Shown here piece after piece: positions 13,437 through 23,566 of a DNA stretch of 64,000 bases (the stretch's first letter is position 1; every line of letters starts with the position of its first letter). Both the position numbers and the translations under genes were made by a program. Origin of the DNA: Bugula neritina (Eukaryota; Bryozoa; Gymnolaemata; Cheilostomatida; Bugulidae). The stretch is taken from contig CAXIUT010000103.1 of NCBI GenBank assembly GCA_964035545.1, forward strand, positions 310,001 through 374,000. The letters are read 5' to 3'. The notes below the pieces were generated by a model. It was given only the letters and a program-made list of their open reading frames with translations. It searched no databases and was not told the origin of the DNA.

Positions 13437-14778
13437 TGATGCCTGCTTCAAAGACACCAGTGCTTAATTACTGTGTTAAATCTATTGGCACGTTGCCATG
13501 AGATATTTGGTAATATATTTCGCATCACAACAAACTCTACAGAAAGTTAAGAAAATCAGTATAGAAAGTTAATGAAATAAACCTACCAGAGAGAGTAAGC
13601 CAGATGTAACAAGTAGATCCAAAACAAGTTGATTAACAATTGAAGTTGAAATCTCCATGTAGTCAACACTTTAGTCCTAATGTCAAATGCAAACGTCTGC
13701 AACCAAACTGTGTAGACTTCATGAGCTGGTTAGCTGACAGGACTCATTAAAGTTCTTAACTCTTGTGTGTATAGTGATGCCCATCTTGTACTAGAGAGGG
13801 CTGACTGAAGACTGCTATTTTGTGAAAATTGACAATGCACATTATTATTATTCATTGTTGAGATTCACGATTGCCATAAACAATGATAAAATATTCATTG
13901 TTGGTACTACTGAGCAGAATAAAATATAATATAATATTATTTTCTGGACAGATAAGTAATATCAAATGCATATTATAACTTACCATAAATCTACAGTGCT
14001 TCACATCTTCACCTTTTTCTGCAATGTTACTCCTTTGCAGTTAGAAGTACTAGCTGAATATATGACTATGAAACATAACCCTTCAATTTCTTTGCACCAG
14101 CACCAGTTGCAAGATAGGTGTGTTGGGAGTTATCTTTCCTAAAATTTTGTTCTTGGTGTTTATACGAAGCAGACACAGGCTAATATTAGTTTTGTTATTT
14201 GCAAGAGTTTTTCTGTCTGATTGTCCATCAGCAAAAGTTTGCGCCTTGCAGTTATTATGGAAATACCAGTGATGCTGGAAGACCTTTGCATTGTACACCC
14301 GCCTTTACTATTGAATTTAGATGTTTTATTTTCCCATCCCCTCTCCTGCCCCCTGCCCCCTCTAACAACCAGCAATCCTGACTCATGTGAATTGTGTTAT
14401 TGTTCTAGAGTTGGCCCATGGGCCTACAGTATACGATTTGAAGCTTTATAGTTTACAGGCAGTGGAGATGAGTCACTGCTGAAACCCATTTTATTAGTAG
14501 ACTATATTGCTCTTCAATCATCAGTTTTCATATTAAAAGAGAAAGCTCATCTGCAGCGCCATTTCACAGTGTTATATTTTGCTAGAGCAATAACTAATTT
14601 TAGATGCCTTTGCAAACATATGAGAAATAAATGAGTCATTCTATGAAAAGAGGTGTTTGCAGCACTTGTCCACTTTTGATTTACACGCGGCATGGAAACT
14701 TTTGTAGTTTTAAATAATATTTCCAAACTCATCACTTGCATGTGTTTAGATACTTGATGAACATTTTTATGCATAACT
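13437..14778 (-). repeat. Satellite unit U11 (mosaic into D type)
   Basis: 1342 bp. The first half copies U8 (2-bp insertion, GTACTAG, GCACATT). From about 14070 it changes type: the C-run is 5 and is followed by TGCCCCC. It ends with the D-type GAACATTTTTATGCAT. Confidence 0.93.
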
Positions 14779-15144
14779 TGATGCCTGCTTCAAAGACACC
14801 AGTGCTTAATTACTGTGTTAACTGTATTGGCACGTTGCCATGAGATATTTGGCAATATATTTCGCATCACAACAAACTCTTCAGAAAGTTAAGAAAATCA
14901 GTCTAGAAAGTTAATGAAATAAACCTACCAGAGAGAGTAAGCCAGATGTGACAAGTAGATCCAAAACAAGTTGATTAACAATTGAAGTTGAAGTCTCCAT
15001 GTAGTGAACACTTTAGTCCTAATGTCAAATGCAAACGTCTGCAACCAAACTGTGTAGACTTCATGAGCTGGTTACCTGACAGAACTCATTAAAGTTCTTA
15101 ACTCTTGTGTGTATAGTGATGCCCATCTTGAACTAGAGAGGGCT
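14779..15144 (-). repeat. Satellite unit U12, partial, left edge of inversion (D type)
   Basis: 366 bp, the 3' part in unit sense, cut by the inversion after GAGAGGGCT. It carries D-family variants: GGCAATATAT, GATGTGACAAG, GAAGTCTCC, GTAGTGAAC and GGTTACCTGACAG. Related variants recur near 50.2, 54.2 and 56.9 kb in the opposite arm. Confidence 0.94.
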
Positions 15145-15205
15145 AGCCCTCTCTAGTTCAAGATGGGCATCACTATACACACAAGAGTTAAGAACTTTAA
15201 TGAGT
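15084..15205. repeat. Perfect 122-bp palindrome at the head-to-head inversion of the array
   Basis: The two arms meet at GGCT|AGCC, with the centre between 15144 and 15145. Reading outwards, 61 bp match exactly on each side with no spacer; the first mismatches are in the CC/TT-type differences just beyond 15084 and 15205. In intact units the sequence here runs on as GGCTGACTG (left sense) or CAGTCAGCC (right sense), so neither arm's normal continuation is present at the joint. The palindrome could extrude as a cruciform. A sequence-assembly misjoin is the main alternative, although the outer parts of the arms differ. Confidence 0.93.
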
Positions 15206-15511
15206 CCTTTCAGCTAACCAGCTCATGAAGTCTACACAGTTTGATTGCAGACGTTTGCATTTGACATTAGGACTAAAGTGTTGACTACATGGAGATTTCA
15301 ACTTCAATTGTTAATCAACTAATTGTTTTGGATCTACTTGTTACATCTGGCTTACTCTTTCTGGTAGGTTTATTTCATTAACTTTCTAGACTGATTTTCT
15401 TAACTTTCTGAAGAGTTTGTTGTGATGCGAAATATTACCAAATATCTCATGGCAACGTGCCAATACAGTTAACACAGTAATTAAGCACTGGTGTCTTTGA
15501 AGCAGGCATCA
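15145..15511 (+). repeat. Satellite unit R0, partial, right edge of inversion
   Basis: 367 bp, cut at the same unit phase as U12. Markers differ from U12: CCTTTCAGCTAACC, TTTGATTGCAGACG, the AAT insertion (AACTAATTG) and GAAATATTACC. The CCTTTCAGC variant also occurs near 32670 and 35353. Confidence 0.94.
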
Positions 15512-15651
15512 AGTTTTGCATAAAAAAATTTATCAAGTCTATAAACACATGCAAGTGATGAGTTTGGAGATATTATTTAAAACTACAAAAGTTTCCATGC
15601 CGCGTGTAAATCAAAAGTGGACAAGTGCTGCAAACACCTCTTTTCATGGAA

Positions 15652-15658
15652 TGACTCA
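15652..15658. promoter_or_regulatory. AP-1/TRE-like heptamer 1 (reference copy in R1)
   Basis: TGACTCA matches the consensus bound by Fos/Jun-type bZIP factors. It is lost in the R2-R7, R9 and R35 units (TCACTCA or GTCACTCA) and in units with AAGACTCA. Binding is not demonstrated. Confidence 0.35.
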
Positions 15659-15814
15659 TTTATTTCTCATATGTTTGCAAAGGCATCTAAAATTAGTTTT
15701 TGCTCTAGCAAAATATAACACTGTGAAATGGCGCTGCAGATGAGCTTTCTCTTTTAATATGAAAACTGATGATTGAAGAGCAATATAGTCTACTAACAAA
15801 ATGGGTTTTAGCAG

Positions 15815-15821
15815 TGACTCA
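15815..15821. promoter_or_regulatory. AP-1/TRE-like heptamer 2 (reference copy in R1)
   Basis: TGACTCA inside GCAGTGACTCATCTCC. This is the most stable of the three; R7 has TGACTCACC and keeps the heptamer. Confidence 0.35.
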
Positions 15822-15865
15822 TCTCCACTGCCTGTAAACTATAAAGCTTCAAATCGTATACTGTA

Positions 15866-15877
15866 GGCCCATGGGCC
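15866..15877. repeat. 12-bp perfect palindrome GGCCCATGGGCC (reference copy in R1)
   Basis: The sequence equals its own reverse complement and contains the CCATGG hexamer. It lies about 60 bp before the G-quadruplex motif in every unit. It is intact in most units but altered in U1, U3, U6, U7, U10, R17, R24, R27 and R29. No function is implied. Confidence 0.85.
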
Positions 15878-15904
15878 AACTCTAGAACAATAACACAATT
15901 CACA

Positions 15905-15911
15905 TGAGTCA
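15905..15911. promoter_or_regulatory. AP-1/TRE-like heptamer 3 (reference copy in R1)
   Basis: TGAGTCA, 20 bp before the G-quadruplex motif. Lost in U1 and U3 (GACTTATG on the plus strand). Confidence 0.35.
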
Positions 15912-15929
15912 GGATTGCTGGTTGTTAGA

Positions 15930-15958
15930 GGGGACAGGGGGGCAGGAGAGGGGATGGG
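15930..15958 (+). other. G-quadruplex motif (reference copy in R1; one per complete unit)
   Basis: Four G-tracts of at least three bases are separated by loops of 3 (ACA), 7 (CAGGAGA) and 2 (AT) bases: tracts 15930-15933, 15937-15942, 15950-15953 and 15956-15958. This fits the usual G3+N1-7 rule. In the left arm the motif is on minus. The second tract is the one that varies in length. Folding is predicted, not shown. Confidence 0.8.
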
Positions 15959-16319
15959 AAATTAAAACATCTAAATTCAATAGTAAAAGCGCGGGTGTAC
16001 AATGCAAAGGTCTTCCAGCATCACTGGTATTTCCATAATAACTGCAAGGCCAAACTTTTGCTGATGGACAATCAGACAGAAAAACTCTTACAAATAACAA
16101 AACTAATATTAGCCTGTGTCTACTTCGTATAAACACCAAGAACAAAATTTTGGGAAAGATAACTCCCAACACACCTATCTTGCAACTGGTGCTGGTGCAA
16201 TGAAATTGAAGGGTTATGTTTCATAGTCATATTTTCAACTAGTACTTCTAACTGCAAAGAATCAACATTGCAGAAAAAGGTGAAGATGTGAAGCACTGTA
16301 GATTTATGGTAAGTTATAA

Positions 16320-16460
16320 TATGCATTTGATATTATTTATTTGTCCAGAAAATAATATTATATTATATTTTATTCTACTCAGTAGTACCAACAATGAATA
16401 TTTTATCATTGTTTATGGCAGTCGTGAATCTCAACAATGAATAATAATAATATGCATTGT
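16320..16460 (+). other. AT-rich segment with hairpin and AAT repeats (reference copy in R1)
   Basis: The segment is almost wholly A/T. It contains a 22-bp inverted repeat at 16391-16412 (7-bp stems ACAATGA/TCATTGT, 8-base loop), the 12-mer CAACAATGAATA twice at 16389-16400 and 16432-16443, and about four AAT triplets after the second copy. It could be an easily unwound stretch; no role can be assigned. Confidence 0.6.
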
Positions 16461-16853
16461 CAATTTTCACAAAGTAGCAGTCTTCAGTCAGCCCTCTCTA
16501 GTTCAAGATGGGCATCACTATACACACAAGAGTTAAGAACTTTAATGAGTCCTGTCAGCTAACCAGCTCATGAAGTCTACACAGTTTGATTGCAGGCGTT
16601 TGCATTTGACATTAGGACTAAAGTGTTGACTACATGGAGATTTCAACTTCAATTGTTAATCAACTTGTTTTGGATCTACTTGTTACATCTGGCTTACTCT
16701 TTCTGGTAGGTTTATTTCATTAACTTTCTAGACTGATTTTCTTAACTTTCTGAAGAGTTTGTTGTGATGCGAAATATTACCAAATATCTCATGGCAACGT
16801 GCCAATACAGTTAACACAGTAATTAAGCACTGGTGTCTTTGAAGCAGGCATCA

Positions 16854-18194
16854 AGTTTTGCATAAAAAAATTTATCAAGTCTATAAACACATGCAAGTGA
16901 TGAGTTTGGAGATATTATTTAAAACTACAAAAGTTTCCATGCCGCTTGTAAATCAAAAGTGGACAATTGCTGCAAACACCTCTTTTCATAGAATCACTCA
17001 TTTATTTCTCATATGTTTGCAAAGGCATCTAAAATTAGTTATTGCTCTAGCAAAATAAAACACTGTGAAATGGCGCTGCAGATGAGCTTTCTCTTTTAAT
17101 ATGAAAACTGATGATTGAAGAGCAATATAGTCTACTAACAAAATGGGTTTTAGCAGTGACTCATCTCCACTGCCTGTAAACTATAAAGCTTCAAATCGTA
17201 TACTGTAGGCCCATGGGCCAACTCTAGAACAATAACACAATTCACATGAGTCAGGATTGCTGGTTGTTAGAGGGGACAGGGGGGGCAGGAGAGGGGATGG
17301 GAAAATAAAACATCTAAATTCAATAGTAAAAGCGGGTGTACAATGCAAAGGTCTTCCAGCATCACTGGTATTTCCATAATAACTGCAAGGCCAAACTTTT
17401 GCTGATGGACAATCAGACAGAAAAACTCTTACAAATAACAAAACTTATATTAGCCTGTGTCTACTTCGTATAAACACCAAGAACAAAATTTTGGGAAAGA
17501 TAACTCCCAACACACCTATCTTGCAACTGGTGCTGGTGCAATGAAATTGAAGGGTTATGTTTCATAGTCATATTTTCAACTAGTACTTCTAACTGCAAAG
17601 AATCAACATTGCAGAAAAAGGTGAAGATGTGAAGCACTGTAGATTTATGGTAAGTTATAATATGCATTTGATATTATTTATTTGTCCAGAAAATAATATT
17701 ATATTATATTTTATTCTACTCAGTAGTACCAACAATGAATATTTTATCATTGTTTATGGCAGTCGTGAATCTCAACAATGAATAATAATAATATGCATTG
17801 TCAATTTTCACAAAGTAGCAGTCTTCAGTCAGCCCTCTCTAGTTCAAGATGGGCATCACTATACACACAAGAGTTAAGAACTTTAATGAGTCCTGTCAGC
17901 TAACCAGCTCATGAAGTCTACACAGTTTGATTGCAGGCGTTTGCATTTGACATTAGGACTAAAGTGTTGACTACATGGAGATTTCAACTTCAATTGTTAA
18001 TCAACTTGTTTTGGATCTACTTGTTACATCTGGCTTACTCTTTCTGGTAGGTTTATTTCATTAACTTTCTAGACTGATTTTCTTAACTTTCTGAAGAGTT
18101 TGTTGTGATGCGAAATATTACCAAATATCTCATGGCAACGTGCCAATACAGTTAACACAGTAATTAAGCACTGGTGTCTTTGAAGCAGGCATCA
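16854..18194 (+). repeat. Satellite unit R2 (homogeneous block)
   Basis: 1341 bp, G-run 7, V1. It carries GAATCACTCAT, which destroys the first AP-1-like heptamer, and AAAATAAAACACTG. Confidence 0.95.
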
Positions 18195-19535
18195 AGTTTT
18201 GCATAAAAAAATTTATCAAGTCTATAAACACATGCAAGTGATGAGTTTGGAGATATTATTTAAAACTACAAAAGTTTCCATGCCGCTTGTAAATCAAAAG
18301 TGGACAATTGCTGCAAACACCTCTTTTCATAGAATCACTCATTTATTTCTCATATGTTTGCAAAGGCATCTAAAATTAGTTATTGCTCTAGCAAAATAAA
18401 ACAATGTGAAATGGCGCTGCAGATGAGCTTTCTCTTTTAATATGAAAACTGATGATTGAAGAGCAATATAGTCTACTAACAAAATGGGTTTTAGCAGTGA
18501 CTCATCTCCACTGCCTGTAAACTATAAAGCTTCAAATCGTATACTGTAGGCCCATGGGCCAACTCTAGAACAATAACACAATTCACATGAGTCAGGATTG
18601 CTGGTTGTTAGAGGGGACAGGGGGGGCAGGAGAGGGGATGGGAAAATAAAACATCTAAATTCAATAGTAAAAGCGGGTGTACAATGCAAAGGTCTTCCAG
18701 CATCACTGGTATTTCCATAATAACTGCAAGGCCAAACTTTTGCTGATGGACAATCAGACAGAAAAACTCTTACAAATAACAAAACTTATATTAGCCTGTG
18801 TCTACTTCGTATAAACACCAAGAACAAAATTTTGGGAAAGATAACTCCCAACACACCTATCTTGCAACTGGTGCTGGTGCAATGAAATTGAAGGGTTATG
18901 TTTCATAGTCATATTTTCAACTAGTACTTCTAACTGCAAAGAATCAACATTGCAGAAAAAGGTGAAGATGTGAAGCACTGTAGATTTATGGTAAGTTATA
19001 ATATGCATTTGATATTATTTATTTGTCCAGAAAATAATATTATATTATATTTTATTCTACTCAGTAGTACCAACAATGAATATTTTATCATTGTTTATGG
19101 CAGTCGTGAATCTCAACAATGAATAATAATAATATGCATTGTCAATTTTCACAAAGTAGCAGTCTTCAGTCAGCCCTCTCTAGTTCAAGATGGGCATCAC
19201 TATACACACAAGAGTTAAGAACTTTAATGAGTCCTGTCAGCTAACCAGCTCATGAAGTCTACACAGTTTGATTGCAGGCGTTTGCATTTGACATTAGGAC
19301 TAAAGTGTTGACTACATGGAGATTTCAACTTCAATTGTTAATCAACTTGTTTTGGATCTACTTGTTACATCTGGCTTACTCTTTCTGGTAGGTTTATTTC
19401 ATTAACTTTCTAGACTGATTTTCTTAACTTTCTGAAGAGTTTGTTGTGATGCGAAATATTACCAAATATCTCATGGCAACGTGCCAATACAGTTAACACA
19501 GTAATTAAGCACTGGTGTCTTTGAAGCAGGCATCA
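18195..19535 (+). repeat. Satellite unit R3 (homogeneous block)
   Basis: 1341 bp, G-run 7, V1. Nearly identical to R2; it differs in AAAACAATGTG, shared with R4 and R7. Confidence 0.95.
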
Positions 19536-20876
19536 AGTTTTGCATAAAAAAATTTATCAAGTCTATAAACACATGCAAGTGATGAGTTTGGAGATATTAT
19601 TTAAAACTACAAAAGTTTCCATGCCGCTTGTAAATCAAAAGTGGACAATTGCTGCAAACACCTCTTTTCATAGAATCACTCATTTATTTCTCATATGTTT
19701 GCAAAGGCATCTAAAATTAGTTATTGCTCTAGCAAAATAAAACAATGTGAAATGGCGCTGCAGATGAGCTTTCTCTTTTAATATGAAAACTGATGATTGA
19801 AGAGCAATATAGTCTACTAAGAAAATGGGTTTTAGCAGTGACTCATCTCCACTGCCTGTAAACTATAAAGCTTCAAATCGTATACTGTAGGCCCATGGGC
19901 CAACTCTAGAACAATAACACAATTCACATGAGTCAGGATTGCTGGTTGTTAGAGGGGACAGGGGGGGCAGGAGAGGGGATGGGAAAATAAAACATCTAAA
20001 TTCAATAGTAAAAGCGGGTGTACAATGCAAAGGTCTTCCAGCATCACTGGTATTTCCATAATAACTGCAAGGCCAAACTTTTGCTGATGGACAATCAGAC
20101 AGAAAAACTCTTACAAATAACAAAACTAATATTAGCCTGTGTCTGCTTCGTATAAACACCAAGAACAAAATTTTGGGAAAGATAACTCCCAACACACCTA
20201 TCTTGCAACTGGTGCTGGTGCAATGAAATTGAAGGGTTATGTTTCATAGTCATGTTTTCAACTAGTACTTCTAACTGCAAAGAATCAACATTGCAGAAAA
20301 AGGTGAAGATGTGAAGCACTGTAGATTTATGGTAAGTTATAATATGCATTTGATATTATTTATTTGTCCAGAAAATAATATTATATTATATTTTATTCTA
20401 CTCAGTAGTACCAACAATGAATATTTTATCATTGTTTATGGCAGTCGTGAATCTCAACAATGAATAATAATAATATGCATTGTCAATTTTCACAAAGTAG
20501 CAGTCTTCAGTCAGCCCTCTCTAGTTCAAGATGGGCATCACTATACACACAAGAGTTAAGAACTTTAATGAGTCCTGTCAGCTAACCAGCTCATGAAGTC
20601 TACACAGTTTGATTGCAGGCGTTTGCATTTGACATTAGGACTAAAGTGTTGACTACATGGAGATTTCAACTTCAATTGTTAATCAACTTGTTTAGGATCT
20701 ACTTGTTACATCTGGCTTACTCTTTCTGGTAGGTTTATTTCATTAACTTTCTAGACTGATTTTCTTAACTTTCTGAAGAGTTTGTTGTGATGCGAAATAT
20801 TACCAAATATCTCATGGCAACGTGCCAATACAGTTAACACAGTAATTAAGCACTGGTGTCTTTGAAGCAGGCATCA
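19536..20876 (+). repeat. Satellite unit R4 (homogeneous block)
   Basis: 1341 bp, G-run 7, V1. CTAAGAAAATGGG and the TCTGCTTCG variant are shared with R7, three units on. Confidence 0.95.
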
Positions 20877-22217
20877 AGTTTTGCATAAAAAAATTTATCA
20901 AGTCTATAAACACATGCAAGTGATGAGTTTGGAGATATTATTTAAAACTACAAAAGTTTCCATGCCGCTTGTAAATCAAAAGTGGACAATTGCTGCAAAC
21001 ACCTCTTTTCATAGAATCACTCATTTATTTCTCATATGTTTGCAAAGGCATCTAAAATTAGTTATTGCTCTAGCAAAATAAAACACTGTGAAATGGCGCT
21101 GCAGATGAGCTTTCTCTTTTAATATGAAAACTGATGATTGAAGAGCAATATAGTCTACTAACAAAATGGGTTTTAGCAGTGACTCATCTCCACTGCCTGT
21201 AAACTATAAAGCTTCAAATCGTATACTGTAGGCCCATGGGCCAACTCTAGAACAATAACACAATTCACATGAGTCAGGATTGCTGGTTGTTAGAGGGGAC
21301 AGGGGGGGCAGGAGAGGGGATGGGAAAATAAAACATCTAAATTCAATAGTAAAAGCGGGTGTACAATGCAAAGGTCTTCCAGCATCACTGGTATTTCCAT
21401 AATAACTGCAAGGCCAAACTTTTGCTGATGGACAATCAGACAGAAAAACTCTTACAAATAACAAAACTTATATTAGCCTGTGTCTACTTCGTATAAACAC
21501 CAAGAACAAAATTTTGGGAAAGATAACTCCCAACACACCTATCTTGCAACTGGTGCTGGTGCAATGAAATTGAAGGGTTATGTTTCATAGTCATATTTTC
21601 AACTAGTACTTCTAACTGCAAAGAATCAACATTGCAGAGAAAGGTGAAGATGTGAAGCACTGTAGATTTATGGTAAGTTATAATATGCATTTGATATTAT
21701 TTATTTGTCCAGAAAATAATATTATATTATATTTTATTCTACTCAGTAGTACCAACAATGAATATTTTATCATTGTTTATGGCAGTCGTGAATCTCAACA
21801 ATGAATAATAATAATATGCATTGTCAATTTTCACAAAGTAGCAGTCTTCAGTCAGCCCTCTCTAGTTCAAGATGGGCATCACTATACACACAAGAGTTAA
21901 GAACTTTAATGAGTCCTGTCAGCTAACCAGCTCATGAAGTCTACACAGTTTGATTGCAGGCGTTTGCATTTGACATTAGGACTAAAGTGTTGACTACATG
22001 GAGATTTCAACTTCAATTGTTAATCAACTTGTTTTGGATCTACTTGTTACATCTGGCTTACTCTTTCTGGTAGGTTTATTTCATTAACTTTCTAGACTGA
22101 TTTTCTTAACTTTCTGAAGAGTTTGTTGTGATGCGAAATATTACCAAATATCTCATGGCAACGTGCCAATACAGTTAACACAGTAATTAAGCACTGGTGT
22201 CTTTGAAGCAGGCATCA
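20877..22217 (+). repeat. Satellite unit R5 (homogeneous block)
   Basis: 1341 bp, G-run 7, V1. Matches R2 in AAAACACTGTG and CTTATATTAGCC. Confidence 0.95.
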
Positions 22218-23566
22218 AGTTTTGCATAAAAAAATTTATCAAGTCTATAAACACATGCAAGTGATGAGTTTGGAGATATTATTTAAAACTACAAAAGTTT
22301 CCATGCCGCTTGTAAATCAAAAGTGGACAATTGCTGCAAACACCTCTTTTCATAGAGTCACTCATTTATTTCTCATATGTTTGCAAAGGCATCTAAAATT
22401 AGTTATTGCTCTAGCAAAATAAAACACTGTGAAATGGCGCTGCAGATGAGCTTTCTCTTTTAATATGAAAACTGATGATTGAAGAGCAATATAGTCTACT
22501 AACAAAATGGGTTTTAGCAGTGACTCATCTCCACTGCCTGTAAACTATAAAGCTTCAAATCGTATACTGTAGGCCCATGGGCCAACTCTAGCACAATAAC
22601 ACAATTCACATGAGTCAGGATTGCTGGTTGTTAGAGGGGACAGGGGGGGGGGGGGGGCAGGAGAGGGGATGGGAAAATAAAACATCTAAATTCAATAGTA
22701 AAAGCGGGTGTACAATGCAAAGGTCTTCCAGCATCACTGGTATTTCCATAATAACTGCAAGGCCAAACTTTTGCTGATGGACAATCAGACAGAAAAACTC
22801 TTACAAATAACAAAACTTATATTAGCCTGTGTCTACTTCGTATAAACACCAAGAACAAAATTTTGGGAAAGATAACTCCCAACACACCTATCTTGCAACT
22901 GGTGCTGGTGCAATGAAATTGAAGGGTTATGTTTCATAGTCATATTTTCAACTAGTACTTCTAACTGCAAAGAATCAACATTGCAGAAAAAGGTGAAGAT
23001 GTGAAGCACTGTAGATTTATGGTAAGTTATAATATGCATTTGATATTATTTATTTGTCCAGAAAATAATATTATATTATATTTTATTCTACTCAGTAGTA
23101 CCAACAATGAATATTTTATCATTGTTTATGGCAGTCGTGAATCTCAACAATGAATAATAATAATATGCATTGTCAATTTTCACAAAGTAGCAGTCTTCAG
23201 TCAGCCCTCTCTAGTTCAAGATGGGCATCACTATACACACAAGAGTTAAGAACTTTAATGAGTCCTGTCAGCTAACCAGCTCATGAAGTCTACACAGTTT
23301 GATTGCAGGCGTTTGCATTTGACATTAGGACTAAAGTGTTGACTACATGGAGATTTCAACTTCAATTGTTAATCAACTTGTTTTGGATCTACTTGTTACA
23401 TCTGGCTTACTCTTTCTGGTAGGTTTATTTCATTAACTTTCTAGACTGATTTTCTTAACTTTCTGAAGAGTTTGTTGTGATGCGAAATATTACCAAATAT
23501 CTCATGGCAACGTGCCAATACAGTTAACACAGTAATTAAGCACTGGTGTCTTTGAAGCAGGCATCA
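22218..23566 (+). repeat. Satellite unit R6 with expanded G-run
   Basis: 1349 bp; the 8 extra bases equal the G-run growth to 15. Otherwise close to R5 and R2. It has CTCTAGCACAATA near 22588, where its neighbours have CTAGAACAATA. Confidence 0.95.
22643..22657 (+). repeat. G15 run, R6
   Basis: Expanded from G7 of the neighbouring units; the preceding ACA is unchanged, unlike in the left arm. Confidence 0.95.

Larger units (their letters stand above)
8055..14060 (-). repeat. Three-unit duplication, period 4041 bp
   Basis: U7 plus the first half of U8 recur as U10 plus the first half of U11, 4041 bp later. Private variants (TTTTGGAAATATCAG, GGACCATGGGCC, AATATATTTCGC, AATCTATTGGC) appear in the same order. 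The copies part around 10030 and 14070. Confidence 0.85.
1..15144 (-). repeat. Left arm of ~1.34-kb satellite array (11 complete units plus a partial)
   Basis: The decamer TGATGCCTGC recurs at 1, 1342, 2680, 4021, 5359, 6708, 8055, 9396, 10748, 12096, 13437 and 14779, always in the same sequence context, so units follow head to tail without gaps. The G-rich strand of the unit is on minus. No gene, RNA or mobile element interrupts the block. Units fall into families: a U1/U2 dimer repeated as U3/U4, units with expanded C-runs (U5, U6, U8, U9), a U7/U10 pair, and a D-type edge (end of U11 plus U12). Function is unknown; a structural heterochromatin role would be inference from array type only. 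Confidence 0.97.
15512..16853 (+). repeat. Satellite unit R1
   Basis: 1342 bp, G-run 6 (15937-15942), 2-bp GC insertion in AAAGCGCGGGTG near 15990, no AAT insertion, V1. It mixes left-arm-like variants (CCGCGTG, ACAAGTGC) with right-arm ones. Confidence 0.95.

Noticed and set aside
15516-15743. 75-codon open frame present in nearly every unit
   Set aside because: Most copies begin with TTG; some stop early at AAAATAAAAC and R32 is frameshifted. Its conservation is no greater than that of the flanking repeat, so it is carried along by array homogeneity.
15860-15880. NcoI-containing palindrome as a regulatory operator
   Set aside because: Several units carry disrupting changes and there is no promoter context. 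It is kept only as a described palindrome.
16240-16330. Splice-like signals (TTTCTTTGCAG on the unit antisense strand, GGTAAGTTATAA on the sense strand)
   Set aside because: No open frame or exon structure joins them, and V2 units alter both. Such matches are expected by chance in AT-rich DNA.
16570-16620. POU octamer (ATTTGCAT)
   Set aside because: The unit has GTTTGCATTT, one base off the octamer, with no supporting context.
15512-16853. CENP-B box
   Set aside because: The only TTCG contexts (TTCGCATCACAAC and TTCGTATAAACAC) lack the CGGG half of the NTTCGNNNNANNCGGGN consensus.
19863-20195. 110-codon open frame on the minus strand with a hydrophobic start and a Pro-rich middle
   Set aside because: It starts with GTG rather than ATG, and it is intact only when the G-run length keeps frame (7). 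Runs of 6, 8, 13, 15, 16 or 20 break or change it, and no family is recognisable.
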